DNA from: Bacteroidales bacterium
Lineage (GTDB): Bacteria; Bacteroidota; Bacteroidia; Bacteroidales; VadinHA17
Reading direction: 5' to 3'
Assembly (NCBI GenBank): GCA_017882305.1
Contig: JADGPU010000033.1
Coordinates: 1-32,346, forward strand
DNA length: 32,346 nt
Position numbers and translations under genes: made by a program. Of the stretch, positions 8,121 to 16,124 are shown piece by piece. The notes beneath the pieces were generated by a model. That model did not search any database, was not told where the DNA came from, and saw only the letters and a list, made by a program, of their open reading frames with translations. The number at the start of each line of letters is the position of its first letter. The first letter of the stretch is position 1.

Positions 8121-8182
8121 CCCCGCTTTGCGGGATTTGGCTACGCCGAGCTCCACTTCGTTCCGGTTCGTCACTTCGTTCC
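8121..8182. repeat. GC-rich hairpin plus CACTTCGTTCC direct repeat
   Basis: CCCGC-TTT-GCGGG (8122-8134) is a perfect five-base-pair hairpin. It is followed by GGCTACGCC and by two copies of CACTTCGTTCC (8154-8164 and 8172-8182), 18 bp apart. The block is more GC-rich than its surroundings, sits between convergent genes, and could end transcripts from either side. It looks like another dispersed intergenic repeat, but only one copy is in the window. Confidence 0.5.
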
Positions 8183-8214
8183 TCAACTTTTTACTTTTGT
8201 CTTTTGTCTTTGCA

Positions 8215-9411
8215 TTATACCTTTCCCGGATAAACCTTCAGCGCCTCCCCAAGGACAGTCATTGCATTTTTGAGGTCATCGATTTTTAATACATAAGCTA
8301 TACGTACTTCATTTTTACCGTATCCGGGAGTTGAATAAAAACCCGACGCTGGAGCAACCATTACTGTCTGATTATTATATTCAAACTCTTCAAGCAGCCA
8401 TTGTGCAAACTTGTCGGCATCATCAACCGGCAGTTTGACAACCGTATAAAATGCACCTTTTGGTTTAGGACAATAGACTCCCGGTATTTTATTAAGAGCT
8501 TCAACCATGTAGTTTCTACGTGCAGTATATTCCCTGTTAACTTCTTTAAAATAATCATCAGGGGTATCAATTGAGGCTTCACCGGCTATCTGTCCCAGTC
8601 CGGGAGGGGAAAGTCGGGCCTGTGCGAATTTAAGAGCAGTGGAAATGACATCTTTGTTTTTTGTAATCAGTGCACCAATCCTTACACCACATTCACTGTA
8701 TCGTTTTGATACTGAATCGAGCATAATAACATTATTATCAATGCCTTCAAGATTCATTGCTGAGAAATGTTCAGCGCCATCATAGCAAAACTCACGGTAA
8801 GCCTCATCTGAGAAAAGAAACAGATCATGTTTCTTTACGATCTCTTTCAGATGAAGAAGTTCTTCCTTCGAGTATAGATAACCTGTTGGATTATTTGGGT
8901 TGCAGACAATAATCCCCTTTGTTTTTGATGTAATCTTTTTTTCAATATCCCTGATCGGAGGGAGTGCAAAATCTTCTTTTATATAGGATGTAACCGGAAC
9001 AATTTTAATCCCGGCAGTTGTTGCAAATCCATTATAATTGGCATAGAATGGTTCAGGTGTTATAACTTCTTCACCCGGATTAACACACGACATAAGAGCA
9101 AAAAGTATAGCTTCGGATCCACCGGTCGTAATCAGAAGCTCTGTGTAGTCGATATTTATCCCGATCTTCTGATAATAACCTGCCAACTTACGGCGATATG
9201 ATTCATTACCTGCTGAATGGCTATACTCGATCACTTTTAGATTTATGTTGCGTAGTGCATTAAGCGCTACTTCAGGAGTAGGAATATCAGGTTGTCCGAT
9301 ATTTAGATGGTATACTTTTCTCCCTTTCCGTTTAGCTTCTTCTGAGTATGGAACAAGTTTTCTAATTGGTGATGCAGGCATTGCTTTGCCTTTATCTGAT
9401 ATTGATGGCAT
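8215..9411 (-). CDS. PLP-dependent class I/II aminotransferase
   Basis: A 398-residue fold-type I aminotransferase of the aspartate-aminotransferase superfamily, cytoplasmic. Cofactor and substrate residues are visible: GGSEA phosphate loop (98-102), N174 in NPNNPTG, D202 and Y205 in SDEAYREF, Schiff-base K236 in DSVSKRYSECG, and R244. The N-terminal HLNIGQPDIPTP is typical of family members that start near residue 35. Length is normal. The amino-acid specificity (aspartate, aromatic, alanine or other) cannot be read from sequence alone, so no gene symbol is given. It is monocistronic, divergent from valS, with a TACTTTTG -7 box upstream on its strand. A convergent, repeat-filled gap separates it from the NamZ-like gene. 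Confidence 0.9.
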   Translation of the reverse strand: MPSISDKGKAMPASPIRKLVPYSEEAKRKGRKVYHLNIGQPDIPTPEVALNALRNINLKVIEYSHSAGNESYRRKLAGYYQKIGINIDYTELLITTGGSEAILFALMSCVNPGEEVITPEPFYANYNGFATTAGIKIVPVTSYIKEDFALPPIRDIEKKITSKTKGIIVCNPNNPTGYLYSKEELLHLKEIVKKHDLFLFSDEAYREFCYDGAEHFSAMNLEGIDNNVIMLDSVSKRYSECGVRIGALITKNKDVISTALKFAQARLSPPGLGQIAGEASIDTPDDYFKEVNREYTARRNYMVEALNKIPGVYCPKPKGAFYTVVKLPVDDADKFAQWLLEEFEYNNQTVMVAPASGFYSTPGYGKNEVRIAYVLKIDDLKNAMTVLGEALKVYPGKV

Positions 9412-9450
9412 ATAAATAGTGTATTAATATAATTCTTTCTTAAAGTGACA

Positions 9451-9458
9451 CAAAAGTA
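9451..9458 (-). promoter_or_regulatory. -7 box before the aminotransferase gene
   Basis: TACTTTTG on the minus strand fits TAnnTTTG and lies about 40 bases before the start codon at 9411. No clear TTTG is found at the -33 position. Confidence 0.4.
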
Positions 9459-9511
9459 AGAAAAATCACTTATTAATTTTTTGCTCAGGTAAGTTTTGGA
9501 AAAAGATATAG

Positions 9512-9575
9512 TTTCCCGAAGATTACGGTGATTTTCGCTGATCTTTCCGCATCAATCTGCGAGATCAGCGGGAAA
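9512..9575. repeat. CGCTGATC hairpin repeat upstream of valS
   Basis: Nested inverted repeats: TTTCCCG (9512-9518) with CGGGAAA (9569-9575); CGCTGATC (9536-9543) with GATCAGCG (9563-9570), a perfect 8-bp arm; and CGCA/TGCG around a six-base loop at 9552-9557. I recall related GATTTTCGCTGAT elements between genes of other Bacteroidota. It ends just before the valS -7 box, so it would flank or overlap the -33 region. Confidence 0.65.
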
Positions 9576-9580
9576 TATTC

Positions 9581-9588
9581 TATTTTTG
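9581..9588 (+). promoter_or_regulatory. -7 box of valS
   Basis: TATTTTTG matches TAnnTTTG and lies 37 bases before the ATG at 9626. The -33 position falls inside the hairpin repeat and has no good TTTG. Confidence 0.4.
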
Positions 9589-9625
9589 CAATTCTATTTT
9601 ACGAATTTAATTCTGACAAACAGCA

Positions 9626-12256
9626 ATGGATATTCCTTCAAAATACGAGCCGGGGAAAGCTGAGAACAGGTGGTACAAGTACTGGGTGGATAATGGATTC
9701 TTCAAAAGCACTCCCGACGAGAGAGAGCCTTATACAATTGTTATTCCTCCACCGAACGTTACCGGTGTACTTCATATGGGGCATATGCTTAATAATACTA
9801 TACAGGATGTCCTGGTCCGAAGGGCAAGAATGCTGGGGAAAAATGCCTGCTGGGTACCCGGGACAGATCATGCGTCAATCGCTACCGAGGCCAAAGTTGT
9901 TGCGAAACTCAAGGCTGAAGGAATTGAAAAACGTGATATTACACGTGAGGAGTTTCTCGAGCATTCCTGGGAATGGACCCATAAACATGGCGGTATAATA
10001 CTCGAACAGCTTAAACGACTTGGTGCTTCATGCGACTGGGACCGTACTCTTTTCACTATGGATGAGAAACGGTATGATTCTGTTATTAAAGTATTTGTCG
10101 ATCTGTTCAGCAAAGGTCTGATTTATAGAGGTATAAGAATGGTTAACTGGGATCCCCAGGCTATGACCGCTGTCTCAGATGAAGAGGTTAATTACACTGA
10201 TGAAAAATCAAAACTTTATTACGTTCGTTATAAGATAGTAGGTGAGGATGGGTATGTGATGGTCGCTACTACGCGTCCTGAAACAATACTGGGAGATACT
10301 GCAGTTTGTGCAAATCCTGATGATGAGAGATACAAGCATCTGAAAGGTAAGAAAGTTATTGTTCCGATGGCCAACCGTGAGGTACCATTTATTTTTGACA
10401 GTTATGTTGATCCGGAATTTGGTACAGGATGTCTGAAAATTACTCCGGCTCATGATATTAATGATTACGAGATCGGTTTAAGACATAAGTTGCCATCAAT
10501 TGACGTCTTCAATGAGGATGGGACAATGAGCATAAGAGCAGGATTATTTATTGGTGTTGACAGGTTTAAGGCAAAAGAACTTGCCGAAAAAGAACTTCAG
10601 AAAACGGGAAACCTTGTGAAGGTCGAAAATTACGATAACAAGATAGGACGATCCGAAAGGACAAATGCAGTTATCGAACCACGACTTTCCCTTCAGTGGT
10701 TCTTAAAGATGAAGGATCTGTCGAAACCTGCATTTGATGCAGTTTTGAACGGAGATGTTCACATCTATCCGGCAAAGTTTAAAAATCTTTACCGCCACTG
10801 GATGGAGAATGTCCATGACTGGTGCATAAGCCGTCAGCTTTGGTGGGGCCACAGGATACCTGCATGGTACTATAATAATAATGAATTTGTTGTCGCAGAA
10901 AATATTGCTTACGCCCTTGAATTGGCAAGGGGAAAAAGCGGAAATCCAGCTTTGAGTATGAACGAGCTCCGCGAGGATGACGACGTACTTGACACCTGGT
11001 TCTCATCGTGGCTTTGGCCGATCACATCATTTGACGGGATAAATAATCCGGAGAACGCTGACATAAAATATTATTATCCTACAAATGATCTCATTACCGC
11101 ACCTGAGATCCTCTTTTTCTGGGTGGCACGTATGATAATTGCGGGTTATGAGTACAGAGGTCAGAAGCCATTTGACAATGTTTATCTTACGGGACTTGTA
11201 AGGGACCAGCAGAGGAGGAAAATGTCGAAATCGCTTGGTAACTCTCCTGATCCGATTGAACTCATTGAGAAATATGGCGCCGACGGAGTAAGAGTTGGTA
11301 TGCTCTTATGTTCACCTGCCGGCAATGACCTGCTTTTTGAAGACAGTCTGCCGGAACAGGGACGTAATTTTGCAAATAAAATCTGGAATGCCTTCAGACT
11401 TGTAAAGAGCTGGAAAATTGACGAAACAATAGATCAGCCTGATTCATCGAAAGTTGCTGTGAAGTGGATGGATGAGGTCTTGATGAAATCTATTAATGAA
11501 ATAGATGCGAATTTCAGAAAATTCAGGATATCAGAAGCTCTCATGATCACATATAAATTGTTCTGGGATGAATTCTCCGGCTGGTATCTTGAAATTATAA
11601 AACCTGAATATCAGAAGCCTATTGACAGGATTACTTATGATGTCACTCTCACTCTCTTTGAACAGCTTACGAAGTTAATCCATCCTTTTATGCCTTTCAT
11701 TACAGAGGAGATCTGGCAATTACTCCATGAAAGAAAAGCAGGTGAAAGTATTATGATAACCAGGATGCCTGAGGCTAAAAAATTCAATAAGGAAATGATA
11801 ACCGGATTTGAATCTGCTAAGGAGACAATCAGTGCCGTCAGAACTGTCAGGAAGAATAAGGACATTACAAACAGGGAAAAGATAGAGCTTCTTATCCTTA
11901 GCGATAAAGAAGGTTATGAATCTGAATTTCTCCCGGTTGTTAGTAAACTCTGTAATCTGTCAGAAGTGATATTTGTTTCCGAGAAGCAGGATGGAACAGC
12001 GACATTTATGGTAGGGACCACTGAGTATTTTATACCGCTTGCCGGTAAGCTTGATGTTGAAAGTGAGATTGCAAAGATTCAGGAGGATTTGAATTATAAC
12101 AGGGGATTCCTGGTCAATGTCATGAAAAAGCTTGAAAATGAGCGTTTTGTTAAAAATGCTCCTGCCAGTGTTCTGGAATTGGAAAGAAAGAAAAAGAGTG
12201 ATGCGGAGTCGAAGATAAAGTCGCTGGAGGAGGCACTAAAGTCTTTTAAAAAATAG
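9626..12256 (+). CDS. valS: Valyl-tRNA synthetase
   Basis: A class I aminoacyl-tRNA synthetase of 876 residues that charges tRNA-Val with valine in the cytoplasm and edits mis-activated threonine. The ATP-binding HIGH motif appears as HMGH (50-53) after PPPNVTGVL, and the KMSKS loop is at 532-536. Between them lie the CP1 editing insertion (about 190-330, containing [13 protein letters not shown]) and [16 protein letters not shown], a hallmark of the Val/Ile/Leu group. The C-terminal anticodon-binding domain is followed by a coiled-coil tail (about 810-876, lysine- and glutamate-rich), as in bacterial ValRS. Length is normal. The start at ATG 9626 fits the conserved KYEPGKAE N-terminus. It is monocistronic; the next gene is convergent after 72 bases. 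Confidence 0.97.
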   Translation: MDIPSKYEPGKAENRWYKYWVDNGFFKSTPDEREPYTIVIPPPNVTGVLHMGHMLNNTIQDVLVRRARMLGKNACWVPGTDHASIATEAKVVAKLKAEGIEKRDITREEFLEHSWEWTHKHGGIILEQLKRLGASCDWDRTLFTMDEKRYDSVIKVFVDLFSKGLIYRGIRMVNWDPQAMTAVSDEEVNYTDEKSKLYYVRYKIVGEDGYVMVATTRPETILGDTAVCANPDDERYKHLKGKKVIVPMANREVPFIFDSYVDPEFGTGCLKITPAHDINDYEIGLRHKLPSIDVFNEDGTMSIRAGLFIGVDRFKAKELAEKELQKTGNLVKVENYDNKIGRSERTNAVIEPRLSLQWFLKMKDLSKPAFDAVLNGDVHIYPAKFKNLYRHWMENVHDWCISRQLWWGHRIPAWYYNNNEFVVAENIAYALELARGKSGNPALSMNELREDDDVLDTWFSSWLWPITSFDGINNPENADIKYYYPTNDLITAPEILFFWVARMIIAGYEYRGQKPFDNVYLTGLVRDQQRRKMSKSLGNSPDPIELIEKYGADGVRVGMLLCSPAGNDLLFEDSLPEQGRNFANKIWNAFRLVKSWKIDETIDQPDSSKVAVKWMDEVLMKSINEIDANFRKFRISEALMITYKLFWDEFSGWYLEIIKPEYQKPIDRITYDVTLTLFEQLTKLIHPFMPFITEEIWQLLHERKAGESIMITRMPEAKKFNKEMITGFESAKETISAVRTVRKNKDITNREKIELLILSDKEGYESEFLPVVSKLCNLSEVIFVSEKQDGTATFMVGTTEYFIPLAGKLDVESEIAKIQEDLNYNRGFLVNVMKKLENERFVKNAPASVLELERKKKSDAESKIKSLEEALKSFKK

Positions 12257-12328
12257 CCGGCCTGCCTTATTTTGCCCTCCGACCCTCCTAAAGTGGGGCC
12301 ACCAAACTAAGGGAACAGAGGACAGATT

Positions 12329-13630
12329 TCAAGGCATGAGCTTCCTTACAAAATAATTCTGATCAACGGGAACAAGTTCCCAATCGCTATTAAGGATCAG
12401 ATGCCAGCCATCACCTGAAATATGGTTTTTATCTGCTGTGAATGACTTTGCAGTAACACGGATAAACTTCAGATTATTTGATACAAGACAACCACCTTTG
12501 TCAACAGTGAGTTTACCCCAGTTATCTGATACCCTCATAGAATTATACAGCGTTCCAAGCGTATCAAGCGAATGAATATCTTCCGGTTCAAAATCAAAAT
12601 ACGGGCTTTCAAGTTCAAGAAATACAACCGGTTTCTCAGTGAATATGCTTATCTGACTGTGAATACTCTCTTTTATATCTGTATCCCGTTTTTCTTCCTC
12701 CTTATTAACTGCCTCAATATCATAATTTACCGCAAGGCTGCCTGCCACATCCCTGCATATGGCCGGTACATCAATATCATATAGTTCTTCTACTGCATTT
12801 CCAAGATCAAAATTATTGGTATTTATTTTTTTAATGTCGTATCCTTTATCATATAGAAGAGAGGCATATAATGCCCCATGTATTATACCATATGACCTGG
12901 CATAGGATTGCATTGAATAAATCCGGTCGAGGTTTTCGAAAAGCCTGGTCTTGTATTCCTCTGGAGAATTAGTGCAAAGTATGGTATAGGTAAATGTCGC
13001 CAGTCCCTCATAAGTTTCAAACTTGTTTTCATCAGCAGCATACTTGTGATAAAGTTCTCTGTTGGATCCTCTGAAGATAAGGGCATCCCTTATTGCCAGC
13101 TGCCGTTCTTCACCTTCGGTATTAATTGCTTTCCGCAGTGCTTTCCATTCCAGCTTGATCCAAAGCCTTGCTTCCTTTTCATCCATATTATTTAAGTTGA
13201 AGGTTGAAGTAATAACTCCTTCATTTTCCTGAAACCGATGGAACAGACTGTGGATGACCCTTGTTTTTATCCTGTACTCATCTTCTTCGTCCGGAAGAGG
13301 TGCCATGGCATACTGCATTCCTCCGAACTTCACAGGAGCATTACGTAATATTAGTTCTTTTGGGTACAGACCAGTATAAACTCCATCTTTCGATTTCAGA
13401 AGGCCCTCATTATCAGGTTGATTAGCTATAATTCTGCGAGTGACTCTTTCTACAAACATTATAGGGCCATAAAGGTTTTTCCCCCATAGCTTACCACTAT
13501 CGCGGTTGCATATTTCCTTAATATCTTTGAAGTACCGCGATGCTTTTTCAGGTGTAAAGTAAGACTCACTGTTTTTTCCTTTACAGCTTAAGAGCATCAG
13601 GACTATAGGGAAAAATATCCAATTTTTCAT
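12329..13630 (-). CDS. Unknown lipoprotein with degenerate HExxH-like motif
   Basis: A 433-residue protein from the ATG at 13630; an in-frame upstream start (13681) would add 17 residues before an otherwise clear signal peptide, so it was rejected. A lipoprotein signal ends in LLSC with C16. The region 48-135 (KLWGKNLYGPIMFVE, then PLPDEEDEYR and VIHSLFHRFQ) resembles a family I recall in which the last part reads HExFHRxQ, a zinc-protease-like motif. Here residues 127-131 are HSLFH: both histidines stay but the catalytic Glu is Ser. A later YEGLA (207-211) sits where such enzymes have their third ligand. It may be a pseudo-enzyme or may not be a peptidase at all. No function can be given. 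It is divergent from the NifA-type activator. Confidence 0.75.
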   Translation of the reverse strand: MKNWIFFPIVLMLLSCKGKNSESYFTPEKASRYFKDIKEICNRDSGKLWGKNLYGPIMFVERVTRRIIANQPDNEGLLKSKDGVYTGLYPKELILRNAPVKFGGMQYAMAPLPDEEDEYRIKTRVIHSLFHRFQENEGVITSTFNLNNMDEKEARLWIKLEWKALRKAINTEGEERQLAIRDALIFRGSNRELYHKYAADENKFETYEGLATFTYTILCTNSPEEYKTRLFENLDRIYSMQSYARSYGIIHGALYASLLYDKGYDIKKINTNNFDLGNAVEELYDIDVPAICRDVAGSLAVNYDIEAVNKEEEKRDTDIKESIHSQISIFTEKPVVFLELESPYFDFEPEDIHSLDTLGTLYNSMRVSDNWGKLTVDKGGCLVSNNLKFIRVTAKSFTADKNHISGDGWHLILNSDWELVPVDQNYFVRKLMP

Positions 13631-13649
13631 TATGGTTGATTTGTGGCTC

Positions 13650-13682
13650 CGAAAGTAATGAAAAAAATTACAGAAAGTCAAA
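13650..13682 (-). promoter_or_regulatory. -33/-7 promoter of the unknown lipoprotein gene
   Basis: On the minus strand TTTG (13682-13679) and TACTTTCG (13657-13650) are separated by 21 bases. This fits the Bacteroidota TTTG/TAnnTTTG pattern with one mismatch. The -7 box is 19 bases before the start codon at 13630. Confidence 0.5.
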
Positions 13683-13716
13683 CACCCACTTAAGTTCGGG
13701 GATTGAGTTTTATTAA

Positions 13717-13724
13717 TAACTTTG
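13717..13724 (+). promoter_or_regulatory. -7 box of the NifA-type activator gene
   Basis: TAACTTTG is a perfect TAnnTTTG and lies 39 bases before the ATG at 13764. A TTC in place of TTG is found about 20 bases upstream. This suggests the activator itself is transcribed by the housekeeping sigma factor. Confidence 0.42.
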
Positions 13725-13763
13725 AAGCTCGTAAGTAATTCAACTATTTCTTATAAATAGTAA

Positions 13764-15302
13764 ATGATAGATCAATCGGATAATTTATCTCTTCTTTTTC
13801 AGGTAAGCGAAGTCGTTGCAAAAAGTTCTGATCTTGAGGAAGCCATCATCCAGGTAATGGAGGAAATGGCTAAAAAATTTGGCATACTACAGGCTTTCCT
13901 GACAGTTCTGAATCGTAACTCCTCTAAAATTAATATTGAGGTAGCTTATGGACTGACCCAGGAACAAAAAGACAGAGGTGAATATAAAATTGGAGAAGGT
14001 ATTATCGGGGAAGTAGTTAAAACCGGGGAGCCTGTTATCATTCCGCATATATCAGATGAACCCCGCTATCTGAATAAAACAAAATCGACGAGCAAATTTG
14101 AAGATGAGGATTCTTTCATCTGCGTTCCAATTAAAGCAAAAAATGAAATAATCGGTACCCTTAGTGTAAAACTTAAATACTATTCCAATCGTTCCTTTCA
14201 GAATGAGTTGCAGTTTCTGACCATTATAGCTTCTATGTTTGCCCGGCTGGTAAGGTCACGTCAGGATAAGATTGAAGAGCTGGAAAAACTTCATTATCGG
14301 AAACTAAGGGAACAGGGACTTTATAGTTATAATGACCGGATCACTTCACTTGTAGGCGAATCAGGGACGATGCAGGAGGTGTATGACCTGATTTCAAAAG
14401 TGGCAATGACAAATGCCACAATCCTTATTCGTGGTGAAAGTGGTGTGGGGAAAGAGCTGGTTGCCAGCGCGATCCATGATCAAAGCTCACGCAGCAAGTT
14501 ACAGATGATCAAGATAAACTGCGCTGCTATTCCTGAAATGCTGATTGAAAGCGAGCTGTTTGGTTATGAAAAAGGAGCATTCACAGGAGCAGACAAATTA
14601 CATAAAGGTCGTTTTGAATTAGCCGAAAAAAGTACGATCTTCCTGGATGAGATAGGTGACTTGTCTCCAAACCTGCAGGTCAAGTTATTAAGAGTTTTAC
14701 AGGAAAAGGAATTTCAGCGGCTGGGCGGAAGCGAAACAATCAGAGCTGATGTCAGGATCATTGCCGCCACAAACCGAAACCTGGAAGAGATGATCCTTAA
14801 GAACGAATTCCGCGAAGATCTCTATTACAGGCTAAATGTGTTCCCTCTGTTTGTACCTCCTCTCAGGGAACGCAGGGGAGATATTCCTCTGCTTGTAAAT
14901 CATTTTATCGAAAAGTATAACCGAATACATGGTCTTGAGATAAAACGAATCAGCTCAACTGCTATCGACTTGTTGATGACATATCACTGGCCCGGTAATA
15001 TCAGGGAACTTGAAAACTGTATAGAGCGTGCAGCCATTCTGAGCACGGACAGAGTAATCCGTTCGCATAACCTTCCACCCACTTTGCAAAGTGCAGCTTC
15101 AACACACTCACGAGTAGAAGGAAGCCTGGGAGCAATACTTGAAAATGTAGAAAAACAAATGCTGATTGATGCATTAAACCTGTCTAAAGGAAACATATCT
15201 AAAGCTGCTGAACAACTTAAACTTACTGAACGGATGATGGGACTCAGAATTAAAAAGTACCAGATTGATCCCGCAATATTCAAAAAATTTAAAATAACGT
15301 GA
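13764..15302 (+). CDS. NifA-type sigma-54 activator (GAF-AAA+-HTH)
   Basis: A 512-residue enhancer-binding protein. The N-terminal GAF domain (about 18-165) may sense a small molecule or a P-II protein. A coiled-coil linker (about 165-190) follows. The AAA+ domain (about 195-430) has Walker A GESGVGKE (224-231), an intact sigma-54-contacting GAFTGA loop (271-276), Walker B IFLDEIG (292-298) and FREDLYYRLN (349-358). The C-terminal Fis-type helix-turn-helix (about 465-500, GNISKAAEQLKLTERMMG) resembles NifA proteins of green sulfur bacteria and Bacteroidota. No receiver domain is present, so control is not by a histidine kinase. The following genes encode P-II and Amt behind a sigma-54 promoter with paired dyads, its likely targets. 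Whether nitrogen fixation genes exist elsewhere cannot be seen. Confidence 0.92.
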   Translation: MIDQSDNLSLLFQVSEVVAKSSDLEEAIIQVMEEMAKKFGILQAFLTVLNRNSSKINIEVAYGLTQEQKDRGEYKIGEGIIGEVVKTGEPVIIPHISDEPRYLNKTKSTSKFEDEDSFICVPIKAKNEIIGTLSVKLKYYSNRSFQNELQFLTIIASMFARLVRSRQDKIEELEKLHYRKLREQGLYSYNDRITSLVGESGTMQEVYDLISKVAMTNATILIRGESGVGKELVASAIHDQSSRSKLQMIKINCAAIPEMLIESELFGYEKGAFTGADKLHKGRFELAEKSTIFLDEIGDLSPNLQVKLLRVLQEKEFQRLGGSETIRADVRIIAATNRNLEEMILKNEFREDLYYRLNVFPLFVPPLRERRGDIPLLVNHFIEKYNRIHGLEIKRISSTAIDLLMTYHWPGNIRELENCIERAAILSTDRVIRSHNLPPTLQSAASTHSRVEGSLGAILENVEKQMLIDALNLSKGNISKAAEQLKLTERMMGLRIKKYQIDPAIFKKFKIT

Positions 15303-15458
15303 TTTCCAATTCGAACTGAAAAACAAAGGAAATCCAATCAGGAAATCTTCATTTCAATTGGTTTATCTATTTATTCATTGGTGCAATTTTTTCGCATAAA
15401 TACAGTTTCAAAAAGCGAGGGATCTCCCTATAAACAAGCTATTTACATCGCCGTTATG

Positions 15459-15486
15459 AAAATCCTACAATTTTGTAGGATTTTTT
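15459..15486 (+). terminator. Hairpin terminator, overlapping an activator-site dyad
   Basis: A perfect stem of about 12 bp (AAAATCCTACAA with TTGTAGGATTTT, 15459-15484) around a two-base loop runs into a T tract, about 157 bases after the activator stop codon. It looks like an intrinsic terminator, though AT-rich. The same dyad is one of the two CTACA-N4-TGTAG sites, so it may serve as both terminator and operator. Confidence 0.5.
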
Positions 15487-15510
15487 GTTGATTCCTACAG
15501 GTTTGTAGTC
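15463..15510. promoter_or_regulatory. Paired CTACA-N4-TGTAG dyads, probable enhancer
   Basis: Two perfect dyads, CTACA-ATTT-TGTAG (15465-15478) and CTACA-GGTT-TGTAG (15495-15508), share flanking TC before and have centres exactly 30 bp apart, close to three helical turns. They lie about 115-155 bp upstream of the -24 element of the sigma-54 promoter, the classical place for an upstream activator sequence. The adjacent NifA-type activator is the obvious candidate to bind them. They differ from the textbook NifA site TGT-N10-ACA. Confidence 0.62.
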
Positions 15511-15560
15511 TTTTTTTGTCTGTGAAAAGAAGTCAGATATTTTTTAACCCTTCAGTACTG

Positions 15561-15583
15561 CCTGTAATTTAATCGTTTACAGG
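15561..15583. promoter_or_regulatory. 7-bp inverted repeat between enhancer and promoter
   Basis: CCTGTAA (15561-15567) and TTACAGG (15577-15583) form a perfect inverted repeat with a nine-base AT-rich spacer, between the paired dyads and the -24/-12 promoter. It contains TGT and ACA half-sites but with 13 bases between them. It could be a further regulator site or a bending site. Confidence 0.4.
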
Positions 15584-15620
15584 CTTTCCTCTTATTCTTC
15601 CAGATTATTTTTTCAAAGAA

Positions 15621-15636
15621 TGGCATGTGTTTGGCC
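15621..15636 (+). promoter_or_regulatory. Sigma-54 (-24/-12) promoter of the P-II/Amt operon
   Basis: TGGCATGTGTTTGGC has GG at 15622-15623 and GC at 15634-15635, exactly ten bases apart, and matches TGGCAYG-N4-TTGC with one change in the -12 block. Transcription would start near 15647, giving an 84-base leader before the P-II start codon. Sigma-54 control of P-II/amt operons is well known in other bacteria, and an activator gene lies directly upstream. Confidence 0.68.
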
Positions 15637-15730
15637 TATATGTATGATCGATATGAAATTATACATCAATGTATCTTTTTACCATTATGAATATATCGGA
15701 TAAGTAAGTAATAACTAATAAAGGAAACGT

Positions 15731-16102
15731 ATGAAGAAAATTGAAGCGATTATCAGGACATCAAAATTTGAAGAAGTCACAGCAAGGCTTAAGGAAATCG
15801 GTATTGACTTCTTTTCCTACTGGGATGCCTCAGGGGTAGGTAATGAACATATGCGCGGACATCACAGCTACCGTGGCACTATTTACGACACACAGTATAT
15901 TTCGAGGATATTCATCTCGATTGTACTTCGTGACATAAATGTTCAAAAAACCATTGACTGTATTGAAAAAGCAGCATTCACAGGTGAAATAGGCGACGGT
16001 ATGATCTTCAGTTATAACATTGAAGAATCAGTCAGGATCAGCAACGGCGCACGCGGCGAATCTTCAACTGCAGGTCCCGGGGATATCAAATTAACCAAGT
16101 AG
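15731..16102 (+). CDS. glnK: P-II family nitrogen regulatory protein
   Basis: A 123-residue trimeric signal protein that binds ATP/ADP and 2-oxoglutarate and typically plugs the Amt channel when nitrogen is plentiful. The start MKKIEAIIRTSKFEEV, the B-loop TGEIGDGMIF (about 84-93) and the C-terminal ISNGARGE match the family. The T-loop (about 36-55) is unusual: it reads GNEHMRGHHSYRGTIY. Y52 corresponds to the uridylylated tyrosine 51, but the position of the ligand-binding Gln39 appears to be Met41, the spacing differs by a two-residue insertion and one deletion, and Lys58 appears as Arg. A purine-rich AAAGGA lies just upstream of the ATG, one of few Shine-Dalgarno-like sites here. It is the first gene of the operon with amt, 22 bases apart, behind the sigma-54 promoter. 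Named glnK for its linkage to amt. Confidence 0.9.
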   Translation: MKKIEAIIRTSKFEEVTARLKEIGIDFFSYWDASGVGNEHMRGHHSYRGTIYDTQYISRIFISIVLRDINVQKTIDCIEKAAFTGEIGDGMIFSYNIEESVRISNGARGESSTAGPGDIKLTK

Positions 16103-16124
16103 TAAATATTTAAAATTCAGACCA

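Noticed and set aside
9528-9998. 156-codon open frame overlapping the start of valS
   Set aside because: It starts inside the upstream hairpin repeat and then runs in another frame through the conserved HIGH region of valS. It has no recognisable domain, so it is a shadow.
12257-12328. Terminator in the valS-lipoprotein convergent gap
   Set aside because: The 72 bases have no convincing stem followed by T residues on either strand.
15301-15347. GATTTCC/GGAAATC inverted repeat right after the NifA-type gene as terminator
   Set aside because: Seven-base arms with a 20-base loop and no T tract are too weak. The hairpin at 15459 is a better candidate.
15463-15583. Classical NifA upstream sites (TGT-N10-ACA)
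   Set aside because: TGT and ACA pairs in the region have other spacings (for example 13 bases at 15563-15581), so the classical motif is not claimed. The CTACA-N4-TGTAG dyads are reported instead.
15647-15730. Riboswitch in the glnK leader
   Set aside because: The 84-base leader is AT-rich with no conserved pairing pattern that I recognise, including no glutamine-riboswitch-like core.
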